Shown here piece after piece: positions 53,418 to 62,371 of a stretch of 62,371 nt of DNA. Within the stretch, counting starts at the first letter, position 1. The number at the start of each line of letters is the position of its first letter. Under the pieces are notes generated by a model. It was not told where the DNA came from. It saw only the letters and a list, made by a program, of their open reading frames with translations, and did no database searches. The stretch is from Runella sp. Lineage in GTDB: Bacteria > Bacteroidota > Bacteroidia > Cytophagales > Spirosomataceae. The DNA lies in NCBI GenBank assembly GCA_023254175.1, contig JALQYJ010000093.1, positions 1 to 62,371 on the forward strand. Reading direction: 5' to 3'. Made by a program: the position numbers and the translations under genes.

Positions 53418-54575
53418 CTAGCTTAAGCGGTCTTTGAAACTATCGTATCCATATTCTTTAACAAGTTTAAAAGTACCATTTTGTTGAATTATACCAATCG
53501 AAGGCAAATTTACCCCGTTAAAGGTTGTTGTTTTTACCATAGTGTAATGAATCATATCATCAAACACGAGAGTTTGCCCCACTGCTAAGGGTGTATCAAA
53601 AGAATAGTCCCCCATAAAATCGCCTGCGAGGCATGTCATTCCTCCAAGTCGATAGGTTGGCTTTTCCGTTTGAGGTTCATGGTATGCTTCCAAAATTCGT
53701 GGTTTGTAGGGCATTTCTAGCGTATCGGGCATATGTGCTGCAAACGAAGTATCCAAAATAGCTACTTTTATTCCTTGGCTGTCTATAATGTCCAATACTG
53801 TCGATGTCAAATACCCCGTCCTCCAGGCAATTGCCGAACCTGGCTCCAAAATCACCTCTAACTGATATTTTTTGCGTATTTTTTTAATCAATTGAATCAA
53901 TTTAGGAATATCGTACCCTTCGCGCGTCATGAGATGTCCACCACCCATGTTCAACCACTTAGCTTGATGTAACAAATCTCCAAACCGTGCCTCAAGTGCT
54001 TCCAGCGTTCGTTCAAGCACATCCACCCCATTTTCGCACAACGTGTGAAAATGAATTCCTTCAATTCCTTCAGGGAGTTCTGCCCCAAAATGGTCGCGCG
54101 TTACTCCCAATCTTGAACCAGGCACACACGGGTTGTACATATCCGTTTCTACTTCTGAATACTGTGGATTGACGCGAATTCCACATGAGACAGCTGCTTC
54201 CGGATGTGCCAAATTGTAGGTACTAACCTTTTCTTTGAAACGGCCCCATTGCGAAAGAGAATTGAAAGTCAGATGGCTACTTCGTTTCAAAACCTCATCG
54301 AATTCATTGTCCTTGTAAGCTGGTATGTAAGTATGCGACTGATAGCCCAAGTAATCATTAATAAGCTTAATTTCATTTAATGAACTAGCTGTAGCTCCAG
54401 GCAAGTATTCTTTGACAATCGAAAAGGCACTAAACATTGAGAACCCTTTGAGAGCTAGTATTATTTGACAACCTGCTTCGTCCATCACATTTTTAATAAG
54501 TTGTAAATTCTGACGCAAGAGCCGTTCTTCCAATACAAAACATGGTGAAGGAAGAGTTTTAAAATCAATAGACAT
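53418..54575 (-). CDS. nspC: Carboxynorspermidine/carboxyspermidine decarboxylase
   Basis: 385 residues from the ATG at 54575 (MSIDFKTLPSPCFVLEERLL); a TTG 18 bases upstream is less likely. It is a fold-type III PLP enzyme of the alternative polyamine route, converting carboxy(nor)spermidine to (nor)spermidine in the cytoplasm. Visible: the N-terminal PLP-lysine segment IILALKGFSMFSAF, PGSRLGVTRDHF, GIHFHTLCENGVD, NMGGGHLMTREGYD, EPGSAIAWRTGYL, TCLAGDFMGDYSFD, and DDMIHYTMVKTTTFNG. The partner carboxy(nor)spermidine dehydrogenase is not in the window. Confidence 0.94.
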   Translation of the reverse strand: MSIDFKTLPSPCFVLEERLLRQNLQLIKNVMDEAGCQIILALKGFSMFSAFSIVKEYLPGATASSLNEIKLINDYLGYQSHTYIPAYKDNEFDEVLKRSSHLTFNSLSQWGRFKEKVSTYNLAHPEAAVSCGIRVNPQYSEVETDMYNPCVPGSRLGVTRDHFGAELPEGIEGIHFHTLCENGVDVLERTLEALEARFGDLLHQAKWLNMGGGHLMTREGYDIPKLIQLIKKIRKKYQLEVILEPGSAIAWRTGYLTSTVLDIIDSQGIKVAILDTSFAAHMPDTLEMPYKPRILEAYHEPQTEKPTYRLGGMTCLAGDFMGDYSFDTPLAVGQTLVFDDMIHYTMVKTTTFNGVNLPSIGIIQQNGTFKLVKEYGYDSFKDRLS

Positions 54576-54722
54576 ACTATTTTTTATTGTCAAGTGGCAA
54601 ATGATTTAATAACAAATACCTTTTTATTTTACACAAATTTATAGGATTACAAACGGCAAATATAAAACTATAAAAGGTCTGCTAACGTTCTTTTACAAGA
54701 AGTTTCTCTATTTTACAATAAT

Positions 54723-55481
54723 ATGAAAATCGGACTCGTACTTTCGGGAGGTGGCGCTCGTGGAATCATGCACTTGGGAGTTATTAAGGCACTCAACGAA
54801 CACAGGCTTACCCCTCACTTCATTGCAGGCACTAGCGCGGGAGCCATTGCTGGGGCTTTGATCTCCTATGGTTATTCACCAGATGAGGTTTTACGAATAC
54901 TGTTAAGCACTAATTTTCTCAAATATTTACGACCTTCTTTCAATGCACCTGGGCTTCTTAAAATGGACAAAGTAGAAGAACTTTATCTTCAATTACTTCC
55001 ACATAACTCATTTTCACAACTTAATACTCCCCTTATAATAGCTGCAACCGACCTTGAACAAGGTGAAATCGTTTATTTTGACAAAGGCGAACTTATCCGT
55101 CCTTTGATGGCCTCTAGCTGCCTACCGGGGATTTTTGCACCCGTTCATTATCAAAAACGTACATTGGTAGACGGGGCTGTTTTAAACAATTTACCTATCG
55201 AACCCCTCTTAGAGCGGCAAGCTGATTTCCTCATTGCCTCTAATTGTAACCCTCATTCGTTCGACAAACCCATTCGTTCGACCCGTAACGTTATCGAACG
55301 CAGCATGTTATTAGCGATTCGTAATAAGACTCAAGAAAGGCTACAACGCTGCAACGTAGTTTTAGAGCCCAAAGAAGTAGGCCGATACGATATCTTCGAC
55401 GTACGTAAAGCCCATGAAATCTTCCAAATTGGGTATCGCTCTACCCAGCGAAACCCTACTCTTCTTAGCCTCCTTACATAG
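54723..55481 (+). CDS. Patatin-like phospholipase family protein
   Basis: 252 residues, a stand-alone patatin domain. Visible: the oxyanion loop SGGGARGIMHLGVI, nucleophile elbow GTSAGA with Ser 38, and the dyad Asp 150 in LVDGAVLNNLP. Such RssA-like proteins hydrolyse acyl esters of membrane lipids. No signal peptide, so cytoplasmic, perhaps membrane-associated. It is divergent from nspC and followed by a long A/T-rich gap. Confidence 0.92.
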   Translation: MKIGLVLSGGGARGIMHLGVIKALNEHRLTPHFIAGTSAGAIAGALISYGYSPDEVLRILLSTNFLKYLRPSFNAPGLLKMDKVEELYLQLLPHNSFSQLNTPLIIAATDLEQGEIVYFDKGELIRPLMASSCLPGIFAPVHYQKRTLVDGAVLNNLPIEPLLERQADFLIASNCNPHSFDKPIRSTRNVIERSMLLAIRNKTQERLQRCNVVLEPKEVGRYDIFDVRKAHEIFQIGYRSTQRNPTLLSLLT

Positions 55482-56150
55482 TACCATAGGTCTTAAAACC
55501 TTTTTAGGCGTAAGAAATAATAGACAAACTCCTTTTTTTTGAAGACCAAACTACCTAGTAGAGTGCCTAATTTAGAAAAAAATAACATTTATTTTTTTAT
55601 TTTTTTTTGCACTTTTTAAAGAATTTTACTTGAAATTTATATTTAAAAAAAAAGAACTATTTGGGCATATCCTAGCTTTTCATCCATCCAAAATACCTAG
55701 AATATTCGCTTAAAAACGCTTATAATACCAAATTTTTCTTTCCAAAGTACTGGTTTTCTCTTCGATGATTTTTGGTTAATGTCAATTTTCACAGAATTTA
55801 CTTCCTATTTGATTTCTTGGATTATTTGATTTACTTTACGGACAAAATTTTCTTAACCTAACAAAATCTTGATATGACAAAAAACTTTACTTTACCCATT
55901 ACTTTGTTTTTCTTCTGACGCTACTATTTTTCATTCCAGAAAGAGAAGCGCAATTTCTGAACATCTGAGACAATGCTTTGTAGAACGCTATCTATTGTAG
56001 TCATTCTATAAGTAGTGTCTATCTTTTTTTGATTTTGGTCTTCTCCCTCAAATAGTAGTCTTGCTATTTTGTGCTCACGCGTTTTTCTTATATCTTAAAT
56101 AATTTCATGTTTCACTTATCTAACCAAACTAAATCAAATCAAACATCCCT
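55482..56150. other. A/T-rich intergenic region before the SusC gene
   Basis: 669 bases without a credible gene. Long A/T tracts (for example around 55570-55650) dominate, and only very short frames occur (such as 14 codons from 55874). It probably carries the promoter and any regulatory sites of the susCD unit, but no -7/-33 pair fits well enough to name. Confidence 0.6.
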
Positions 56151-59100
56151 ATGAGGAAAATTCTATTTTTGAACTTTCTGTTGGTTTGCGTGATTGGTGT
56201 TACTTCTGTAGTAGCCCAAGACCGTAAGATTACAGGAAAGGTGACCGCGGCTGAGGACGGGAGTGCCTTGCCAGGCGTGTCAGTTGTAGTAAAAGGAACA
56301 TCGAAAGGTGTTAATACTGATGGTAGCGGAAGCTTTTCAATTGATGCTTCTTCAAGCTCAACCTTGGTGTTTAGTTTTGTTGGTACTGTTAGCCAAGAAA
56401 TCCCAGTAGGTAACAAGTCTATTATTAATGTTATACTGGCCGCAGACACCAAACAATTGTCAGAAGTGGTAGTAACAGCCGTTGGTATCCAACGCGACAA
56501 GAAAGCGTTGGCTTTTGCGGTTTCTAACGTAAAAGGTGCTGACCTTCAGCAACGTTCTGAGCCAGACCCATTGCGTGCCTTGAGTGGTAAAGTGCCAGGG
56601 GTTAACATTACTGCTGGTAACGGTGCTCCGGGGGCGGGTACGCGTATCACCATCCGTGGAAATAACTCATTTACGGGAAACAACCAACCACTTTTTGTTG
56701 TGGACGGTATTCCTTTTGATAACTCAGTAAACAGTACACAAGGCTACAACCAAAACACCGTTACTTCAAACCGTGCATACGATATTGACCCTAACAATAT
56801 TGAGTCAATGACGGTATTGAAAGGTGCGGCTGCTTCGGCTTTGTACGGTTCTCGTGCTGCTAACGGTGTAATCGTAATCACCACAAAAGCGGGTAGTAAA
56901 TCGGCTCGCAAAGGATTAGAAGTAACTTATAACTCTTCTTATTCGGTTGAAAACGTTTCAAACTTACCAGAGTATCAAGATAGCTACACCCAGGGGTCAA
57001 ACCAAACCTACAATGGTGGTTTTATTGGTAACTGGGGTACTGCTATGCCAGATGCTGTGGATCGTATCAATGCAGCTTTGGGTTTTGAGCGTTATTCTAA
57101 AATAATTGACCCAGACTTCCCAGCGGGTACGATTCCTCATCCATTGGTGGATGCTACTGTGCCTTTTGGAGCAGCACGTTATCAAGCTGCTTTTCCTGAA
57201 TTATTACAAGCCAATGGTCGTGGTATAGCCGTACCATTGAAAGCTTTTGATATTGTAGGGGCATTCTTCCGTCAGGGAAAAGTTTTGGAAAATGGTATCC
57301 AAATTAACTCTACTGGTGACAAGACCTCTATCAATGCGTCAATGTCGCGCACCAAAAACGAAGGTATTGTACCGAACTCATCTACCGATCGTACTACTTT
57401 GAGTTTTGGTGGAAATGCCACTTTGGTCAATGGTCTTAACGTAAGTGGTAGCGTAGCTTATACCCGCACAAACCAACAAAGCCCGCAATCTGGCGCAGGT
57501 TACTACTCCGACTACGGTGGTTTGGCAGCGGCAGGTTCTATTTATAGCCGTTTGTTTTACTTACCACGCAACTACGATTTGGGTGGGTATCCTTTTGAAA
57601 ACCCTGTAGATGGTTCAAACGTATTTTATCGCGCGCTTGACAACCCACTTTGGACGGCTAAATACAATTTGTATAACTCAAGCGTAAACCGGGTGTATGG
57701 AAACATGGCGTTGAGCTACGACGTAACCCCTTGGTTGAATTTGACCGCGCGAGGTGGTTTGAATACCTATTCAGAAACTCGTCGTAACACAATTCGTCCA
57801 GGTGGTACTTTCCAACCACTTGGTTCTGTATCTCGCCAGGACTTGACGAACACAGAGGTTGACTTCACTTTCTTGGCTACGGCACAACACGACTTCACTG
57901 AGAAATTCAACGCGAAACTGTTGGTAGGTTTTAACCCTAACGAGCGTAGCTACACTGAAGCAGGGGCAGGAGGTAACCCTGTGATTGATGCGAATGTATT
58001 GACGACGGCGGCTACCTTGACACAAACTGCCTACGAATATTCTCGTAAACGTCGTTTGTATGGTATTTTCTCTGAATTGACTTTGGGTTACAGTAATTAC
58101 TTGTTTTTAACGGCTTCGGCTCGCCAAGACCGTTCTTCTACCTTACCAGTGGCTAACAATACTTATTTGTACCCTGCGATTTCAACTTCGTTTATTTTTA
58201 CTGATGCGTTCAATTTACCAAAGAATATTATCAATTTTGGTAAAATCAGAGCTAACTATGCTAAAGTAGGTAAAGATGCAGATCCTTACCAAGTAAATAC
58301 TGCTTACAACTTGAGCCGTACTTTCTACAACGCAACGGCTATTTCAACAGCATCATTACCAAGTCAATTGAACAACGCTACTTTGAGACCAGAATTTACT
58401 TCTGAAACCGAGTTAGGTACAGAATTACAATTCCTAAATAATCGTATTGGTGTAGATTTAGCGTATTTTAGTCGTGTATCTACCGATTTGATTGTAACGC
58501 GTCAATTGCCAAATACTACTGGTTTTAACACAGAAATTACCAACGCAGGTAAAATCTCTAACAAGGGATGGGAATTGGGCTTAACCCTCGTTCCTGTAAA
58601 ACTACGTAACGGCTTTACTTGGACTTCCTTCTTGGCTTACACACGCATTCGTTCTAAGGTGGAAGATGCGGGTCCAGGTGGTGAAATTTTCATTGGTGGT
58701 ACGGGCCTTTCTTCATTGGGTACTATTTTCCGTAACGGATTGCCTTATGGTCAGATTTATGGTTCAGTAAACGCCCGCGATGAAAACGGCAACTTATTGA
58801 TTAACCCAAGTACTGGTTTGCCAATTCGTGCTGCTGGTTCAACAATTATTGGTGATCCTAATACAAGATATACTTTGGGCTGGACTAACACCATCTCTTT
58901 CAAAGGATTCAACTTGAATATCTTGCTTGACTACAAAGCAGGTGGAAGCTTGTTCTCTTCAACAGCCGCTTCGTTGTTATTACGTGGTCAGTTGAAAGGT
59001 TCAGAAGATCGCGAAGGTATGCGCGTGATTCCGGGCGTTTTGGGTGACCCTGCTACTTATAAGCCGCTATTGGGTGATGATGGTAAGCCTATCAAAAACA

Positions 59101-59444
59101 CGATTGCGATGTCTGCGTTCCAGTATCACTTCTCAGATGGATACGGTGCTTATGGTGCTGACGAAGTAAATATTTATGACGCGTCCGTAGTACGTATTCG
59201 TGAGATTGCTTTGGGTTATGAGGTACCAAAAACTTTCTTGAAAAAATACCTGAAAGTATTTGGTGGGCTTCGCGTATCAGCATCAGGACGTAATTTGTGG
59301 TTCTATGCACCAAACATGTTGCCAGGCTTGAACTTTGACCCAGAAATCTTGTCAAATTTCTCGGATTCAAACATTCAAGGCTTTGATTTGGGTGCTTCAC
59401 CTTCAACTCGTCGTTTTGGGTTGAACTTGACCGCAACGTTCTAA
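56151..59444 (+). CDS. SusC/RagA-family TonB-linked outer-membrane protein
   Basis: 1097 residues. Signal peptide (residues 1-23), carboxypeptidase-D-like regulatory domain (27-113; KITGKVTAAEDGSALPGVSV), TonB box-like VVVTAVGIQR, plug (about 125-235; SLYGSRAANGVIVITTK-like motif present as ALYGSRAANGVIVITTK), and a 22-strand barrel ending NLTATF with a terminal Phe. SusC proteins form the pore for TonB-driven uptake of glycans or peptides, with the SusD partner as lid. The next gene is that partner. No glycosidase lies beside the pair within the window, so the ligand is unknown. Confidence 0.97.
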   Translation: MRKILFLNFLLVCVIGVTSVVAQDRKITGKVTAAEDGSALPGVSVVVKGTSKGVNTDGSGSFSIDASSSSTLVFSFVGTVSQEIPVGNKSIINVILAADTKQLSEVVVTAVGIQRDKKALAFAVSNVKGADLQQRSEPDPLRALSGKVPGVNITAGNGAPGAGTRITIRGNNSFTGNNQPLFVVDGIPFDNSVNSTQGYNQNTVTSNRAYDIDPNNIESMTVLKGAAASALYGSRAANGVIVITTKAGSKSARKGLEVTYNSSYSVENVSNLPEYQDSYTQGSNQTYNGGFIGNWGTAMPDAVDRINAALGFERYSKIIDPDFPAGTIPHPLVDATVPFGAARYQAAFPELLQANGRGIAVPLKAFDIVGAFFRQGKVLENGIQINSTGDKTSINASMSRTKNEGIVPNSSTDRTTLSFGGNATLVNGLNVSGSVAYTRTNQQSPQSGAGYYSDYGGLAAAGSIYSRLFYLPRNYDLGGYPFENPVDGSNVFYRALDNPLWTAKYNLYNSSVNRVYGNMALSYDVTPWLNLTARGGLNTYSETRRNTIRPGGTFQPLGSVSRQDLTNTEVDFTFLATAQHDFTEKFNAKLLVGFNPNERSYTEAGAGGNPVIDANVLTTAATLTQTAYEYSRKRRLYGIFSELTLGYSNYLFLTASARQDRSSTLPVANNTYLYPAISTSFIFTDAFNLPKNIINFGKIRANYAKVGKDADPYQVNTAYNLSRTFYNATAISTASLPSQLNNATLRPEFTSETELGTELQFLNNRIGVDLAYFSRVSTDLIVTRQLPNTTGFNTEITNAGKISNKGWELGLTLVPVKLRNGFTWTSFLAYTRIRSKVEDAGPGGEIFIGGTGLSSLGTIFRNGLPYGQIYGSVNARDENGNLLINPSTGLPIRAAGSTIIGDPNTRYTLGWTNTISFKGFNLNILLDYKAGGSLFSSTAASLLLRGQLKGSEDREGMRVIPGVLGDPATYKPLLGDDGKPIKNTIAMSAFQYHFSDGYGAYGADEVNIYDASVVRIREIALGYEVPKTFLKKYLKVFGGLRVSASGRNLWFYAPNMLPGLNFDPEILSNFSDSNIQGFDLGASPSTRRFGLNLTATF

Positions 59445-59449
59445 TTTAA

Positions 59450-59545
59450 GTATTGGGTAGAAACGGGGGCCGCCCGTGTGGTATTGGGTAATAAGTATTG
59501 AGTTTTTTCGCACTACTGAATACCCACTACTAAATACTATTCATC
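59450..59545. repeat. Intergenic TATTGGGTA-type repeat array between susC and susD
   Basis: Motifs such as AAGTATTGGGTAGAAAC, GGTATTGGGTAATAAGTATTGAG and their inverse GAATACCCACTACTAAATACT recur within 96 bases and can pair into a hairpin. This resembles short intergenic repeats common in Bacteroidetes genomes. It may lower transcript read-through or stabilise the upstream susC message. Confidence 0.4.
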
Positions 59546-59567
59546 AATCACTCAAAAGAAACACACA

Positions 59568-61292
59568 ATGAATTATAAAAACATATTTAAAACGCTGTCA
59601 TTTGCAGGGATTATTGCGGTTGCAAGTTCTTGCCAACTGACAGAATTGGACATCAATACTGACCCTAACCGCCCTGCAACGGGTTCTTTGGGACTACTTT
59701 TGCCCGTAGCAGAAAATGCGGCTATCAATACACATCTTTCTGTTAATGATGCTGCAATGGGTTTTGCGGGATTGAGTACAAGTTCTGATTCATATAACCT
59801 TAGCAATACTTCTTTTCAGGGTACTTGGAATGCCAATTATAGAGCATTACAGACCATCGAAGAAATGTTGAAAGGTTCTGCTGACGGTAAAAATCCACGC
59901 TACCGTGGAATTGCGCTGACTTTGAAAGCGTTTGCAGTAGGTACTATGGTGGATATGTTTGGAGATATTCCCTACAGTGAAGCCTGGAAAGGAAATGCCG
60001 CTGAATCTAATAAAACGCCTAAGTTTGACAAAGATTCAGAGATTTATGAAGATTTACTCAAATTATGCGACCAAGCTATTGTGGAGCTAGCTAAGCCACA
60101 GCCTGTAGCGGTACAAAATGACTACATAGGTGGTGGTAATGCTACGACTTGGACGCGTATTGCCAGAACGGTAAAGCTTCGTTTGTTGCTTACCTCTCGC
60201 AAAGGCCGTGCCAACGGTAATGCAGAGTTGAAAGCTGCTTTTGATGCAGGTGGTTATATTACTACCCCTGCCCAAAACTGGTCTTACTTGTTTTCTAAGC
60301 AAGTAGCTCCTGAAAGAAACACGCACCCTTGGTACGGTACTTACGCGGGTTTGGGTGACCCGCAATACATCAATCACCAATTTATGGGGGAAATGATTTT
60401 GAACAAAGACCCTCGTTTGCCTTTCTATTTTTATCGTCAAACAAGTCGTGTTTTAGATCAAAATAATCCAACTGACCGTGGTACTACCCCTTTTGGTGGT
60501 TCTTATTTGCCTTTGCGTGCTACCTTCTTAGAGGAATACAAAAAAGTTTTTGGCTTTACGGGTGATTTACCAGCGTCTGAGATAGCGTACATTGCAGGTT
60601 ATTTTGGACGTGACCGTGGAGACGTATCAGGGGCAGCAGCTGATGGTCCATTGCGTACTACGCCAGGTTGTTATCCTGCGGGTGGAGTTTATTCTGATAA
60701 ATCAACCGCAGCCGTTGCATTGACTGGGCAAGCTGCTCTTAATACAGGTGGTGATGGTCAATGGCCAATCATTCATAGCTGGAATACCAAGTATTATCAA
60801 ATTGAGGCTATCTTAGATAATACAGGCGTGACAGGTGATGCAAAAGCACTGTTTAAATCTGCTATGGAAGAGCAAATTGCAGTAGTAGTTGCGCAAGGAT
60901 TAAAATCAGACCCAACTCGTGCCAAAGCACCAGCAGCGGCTGATATTACTGCTTATGTAAACGAGTGGTTGAAACTGTATGATGCAGCTACCACAAATGC
61001 CGCAAAACTCAACGTGGTAGCCAAACAACTTTGGTTCTGCTCTTGGGGACAAGGAATGGATTTGTGGAATTTCCAACGTCGTACAGGTTATCCAATCCAA
61101 AGCCAATTCAGACAATTCTCAGTAGGTATTATGACTCCAATTTCTAAACCTCCACGTCAGTATGCGTTGCGTTTGCCTTATCCGCAATCAGAAGGCGCAT
61201 TGAACCCTAATGCGGCTAAATATATCACTGACGTAGTGTTTGACCGCGACCCAATCTTCTGGGACAAAGTTAAAGTGAAGTGGGAGTTTTAA
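59568..61292 (+). CDS. SusD-like (RagB) outer-membrane lipoprotein
   Basis: 574 residues with a lipoprotein signal (MNYKNIFKTLSFAGIIAVASSC, lipid-bearing Cys 22). The mature chain matches the SusD-like_2 branch: LDINTDPNRPATGSL near the start, helical TPR-like repeats (ALTLKAFAVGTMVDMFGDIPYSEAWKG, TWTRIARTVKLRLLLTSRKG), and late KQLWFCSWGQGMDLWNFQRRTGYP. It binds the substrate at the cell surface and closes over SusC. A short hypothetical lipoprotein follows. Confidence 0.95.
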   Translation: MNYKNIFKTLSFAGIIAVASSCQLTELDINTDPNRPATGSLGLLLPVAENAAINTHLSVNDAAMGFAGLSTSSDSYNLSNTSFQGTWNANYRALQTIEEMLKGSADGKNPRYRGIALTLKAFAVGTMVDMFGDIPYSEAWKGNAAESNKTPKFDKDSEIYEDLLKLCDQAIVELAKPQPVAVQNDYIGGGNATTWTRIARTVKLRLLLTSRKGRANGNAELKAAFDAGGYITTPAQNWSYLFSKQVAPERNTHPWYGTYAGLGDPQYINHQFMGEMILNKDPRLPFYFYRQTSRVLDQNNPTDRGTTPFGGSYLPLRATFLEEYKKVFGFTGDLPASEIAYIAGYFGRDRGDVSGAAADGPLRTTPGCYPAGGVYSDKSTAAVALTGQAALNTGGDGQWPIIHSWNTKYYQIEAILDNTGVTGDAKALFKSAMEEQIAVVVAQGLKSDPTRAKAPAAADITAYVNEWLKLYDAATTNAAKLNVVAKQLWFCSWGQGMDLWNFQRRTGYPIQSQFRQFSVGIMTPISKPPRQYALRLPYPQSEGALNPNAAKYITDVVFDRDPIFWDKVKVKWEF

Positions 61293-61372
61293 AATAGTGA
61301 CGAATTTAGGATGAAGAATGTCTAATTTTAACGTTGGCACTCTTCATTCTCCAAACCTAAAAAAAGATAAAA

Positions 61373-62044
61373 ATGAAAAAAACACTTATATATTCATTAT
61401 CACTGGCAATTTTCCTTTTGGTAGGATGCCGTGATGAATCGCTGAATCCCAATAAACCTTGGGAGCCAGGTGTACATGGTTGGGGTGTATTTGATGGTGT
61501 AGCTGAAGCTGGAAAAGCCAATATTGCTGCAAACGCCAGAAATTTCCCATTGACAGGTCAAGATGCGGCTAAGATTGATTTCAAAATTCGTTGGGTATCT
61601 TTAGATAACCAATTGACCGTTAATAAGGTGGTAATTAAAATTGAGATGCGTGAGTCTTATACAGACCCCGATGGCAACCCTAAAGTAGCATCTTTAGGCA
61701 TCAAAACAGTAAAAACAATCGACAACCCTGCTGGTAACCGTCAGTGGAATTCTTTCAGCATTACACCTACGGAAGTATATAATTTATTTAAGGATGCGAC
61801 GGTAAAATACGACAAAGTAAAGGATGTCAAAGTATTTGATAACCCTGCACGTCCTCGTCCTGCGGGCGCACGTTTGGCAGGTGCAAGGCCAGGTGCAGCT
61901 GCTGATGCGTTTGTTGTTACTTGGGAATTGACAACTACTACTGGTTTGGTGTTCAAAGTATGGAACGAAGATAGTATCTGCCTTGACCCTACGCCAGTAT
62001 CACAAGCCAATGCAAACTGCCGCTTGAACTTTACAGTAAGATAG
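61373..62044 (+). CDS. Hypothetical lipoprotein following the SusCD pair
   Basis: 223 residues with a lipobox (MKKTLIYSLSLAIFLLVGC, Cys 19). The mature part starts NPNKPWEPGVHGWGVFDG, continues beta-rich (FKIRWVSLDNQLTVNKVVIKIEMRES), and includes an Ala/Arg/Pro-rich insert RPAGARLAGARPGAAADAF near residues 162-182. I do not recognise a domain. Position 80 bases after susD and lipoprotein export make it a likely third surface component of the same uptake unit, as with SusE/F-type binders, but sequence similarity to these is not evident. Confidence 0.85.
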   Translation: MKKTLIYSLSLAIFLLVGCRDESLNPNKPWEPGVHGWGVFDGVAEAGKANIAANARNFPLTGQDAAKIDFKIRWVSLDNQLTVNKVVIKIEMRESYTDPDGNPKVASLGIKTVKTIDNPAGNRQWNSFSITPTEVYNLFKDATVKYDKVKDVKVFDNPARPRPAGARLAGARPGAAADAFVVTWELTTTTGLVFKVWNEDSICLDPTPVSQANANCRLNFTVR

Positions 62045-62066
62045 GTATTTGTCCATGGCTTATATC

Positions 62067-62097
62067 AATAGCAGGCTCTTCGGAGTCTGCTATTTTT
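62067..62097 (+). terminator. Terminator of the susCD unit
   Basis: Stem AATAGCAGGCTC / GAGTCTGCTATT (one G-T pair) closes a TTCG tetraloop and is followed by TTTTTG; it lies 22 bases past the lipoprotein stop. Confidence 0.85.
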
Positions 62098-62148
62098 GTT
62101 TTTGGTGGGTTTTGTTTTATTTTTGAAGAGCATAAAGTATTATGAAGC

Positions 62149-62371
62149 ATGGAATTCAAAGAAGAAGTAAGACGGATGAGCCGAAAAGTGGCTACTTTGG
62201 AAGATATCCTCTCTGATTTTATTATCATCACGGAGCGAGATAATCGGCAATTGCGTGAAGATTTAAGGGCTATTGGTGATCGCATGGAAGCAGACACGGC
62301 TAAATTGAAGGCCGAGATGTCGGAGTTTAAAAACGAGATGTCGGAGTTTAAGAACGAGATGTTGGAGTTTA
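62149..62371 (+). CDS. Coiled-coil protein with heptad repeats (3' end missing)
   Basis: The frame from ATG 62149 (MEFKEEVRRMSRKVATLED) stays open to the window edge, at least 74 codons. Charged helix-forming sequence is followed by three tandem near-identical 21-base units encoding EMSEFKN, EMSEFKN, EMLEFK (62315-62371). Each is one heptad, so the repeat extends a coiled coil. The N-terminal LSDFIIITERDNRQLRED recalls Cytophagales coiled-coil proteins whose C-terminus is a nuclease-like domain, but that part is outside the window and the resemblance is from memory. Confidence 0.7.
   Translation, partial: MEFKEEVRRMSRKVATLEDILSDFIIITERDNRQLREDLRAIGDRMEADTAKLKAEMSEFKNEMSEFKNEMLEF

Noticed and set aside
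62315-62371. Tandem repeats as a possible CRISPR array
   Set aside because: The 21-base units are contiguous, without spacers, and in frame with a coiled-coil gene.

Overview
The window reads as a chromosomal segment of a Gram-negative Bacteroidetes bacterium of the order Cytophagales, probably a Spirosomaceae/Cytophagaceae relative. A Runella- or Dyadobacter-like genus is only a guess. The evidence is a SusC/SusD pair, a type IX secretion (T9SS) C-terminal sorting domain, Bacteroidetes -7 promoter boxes (TAnnTTTG), a GH78 rhamnosidase, a CE15-type esterase, and planctomycete-type cytochrome/dehydrogenase proteins of the kind common in soil and freshwater Cytophagales. No tRNA, rRNA, CRISPR array, prophage or intact insertion sequence was seen.

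Layout. 1-8.5 kb: partial GT9 glycosyltransferase, GH78 alpha-L-rhamnosidase, purH, M13 peptidase, alpha/beta hydrolase. 8.8-16.5 kb: PSD1-type cytochrome protein, beta-CASP nuclease, DUF952-TerC pair, and a clpX-hydrolase pair overlapping by one base. 16.7-19.3 kb: decayed region with relics of an HlyD-type fusion protein, a DUF6252-like protein and an Uma2-family protein around an intact argD. 19.4-33 kb: argS, an uncharacterised secreted protein, a solitary C5 DNA methyltransferase, DMT and MacB-type membrane proteins, a PASTA protein overlapping a T9SS-secreted protein, a rhodanese, the frr-pyrH-biotin carrier-EamA cluster, and a CE15-type esterase. 33-47 kb: tricorn-like S41 protease, uvrA, a secreted unknown, a relic joining parts of a parallel beta-helix gene and its usual diheme-protein partner, a 1280-residue DUF6807/PVC-dehydrogenase/HEAT/cytochrome c fusion, and a 365-residue protein with a class II terpene-cyclase-like DVDDTA motif. 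47-55.5 kb: outer-membrane barrel behind a candidate sigma-54 promoter, relic of a hybrid two-component regulator, glgB, pnuC, a second barrel protein, an Rrf2 regulator with a small membrane protein, nspC, patatin. 56-62.4 kb: SusC, SusD-like and a small lipoprotein, probably one outer-membrane uptake unit, then the start of a coiled-coil gene with 21-bp repeats.

Most of the window is ordinary core and carbohydrate-related gene content. The least ordinary features are the five gene relics, at least four of which can be read through their frameshifts, stops or deletions; the DVDDTA protein; the sigma-54-like promoter; and the large multi-domain cytochrome fusion. I did not find convincing evidence of a complete, previously undescribed multi-gene system.
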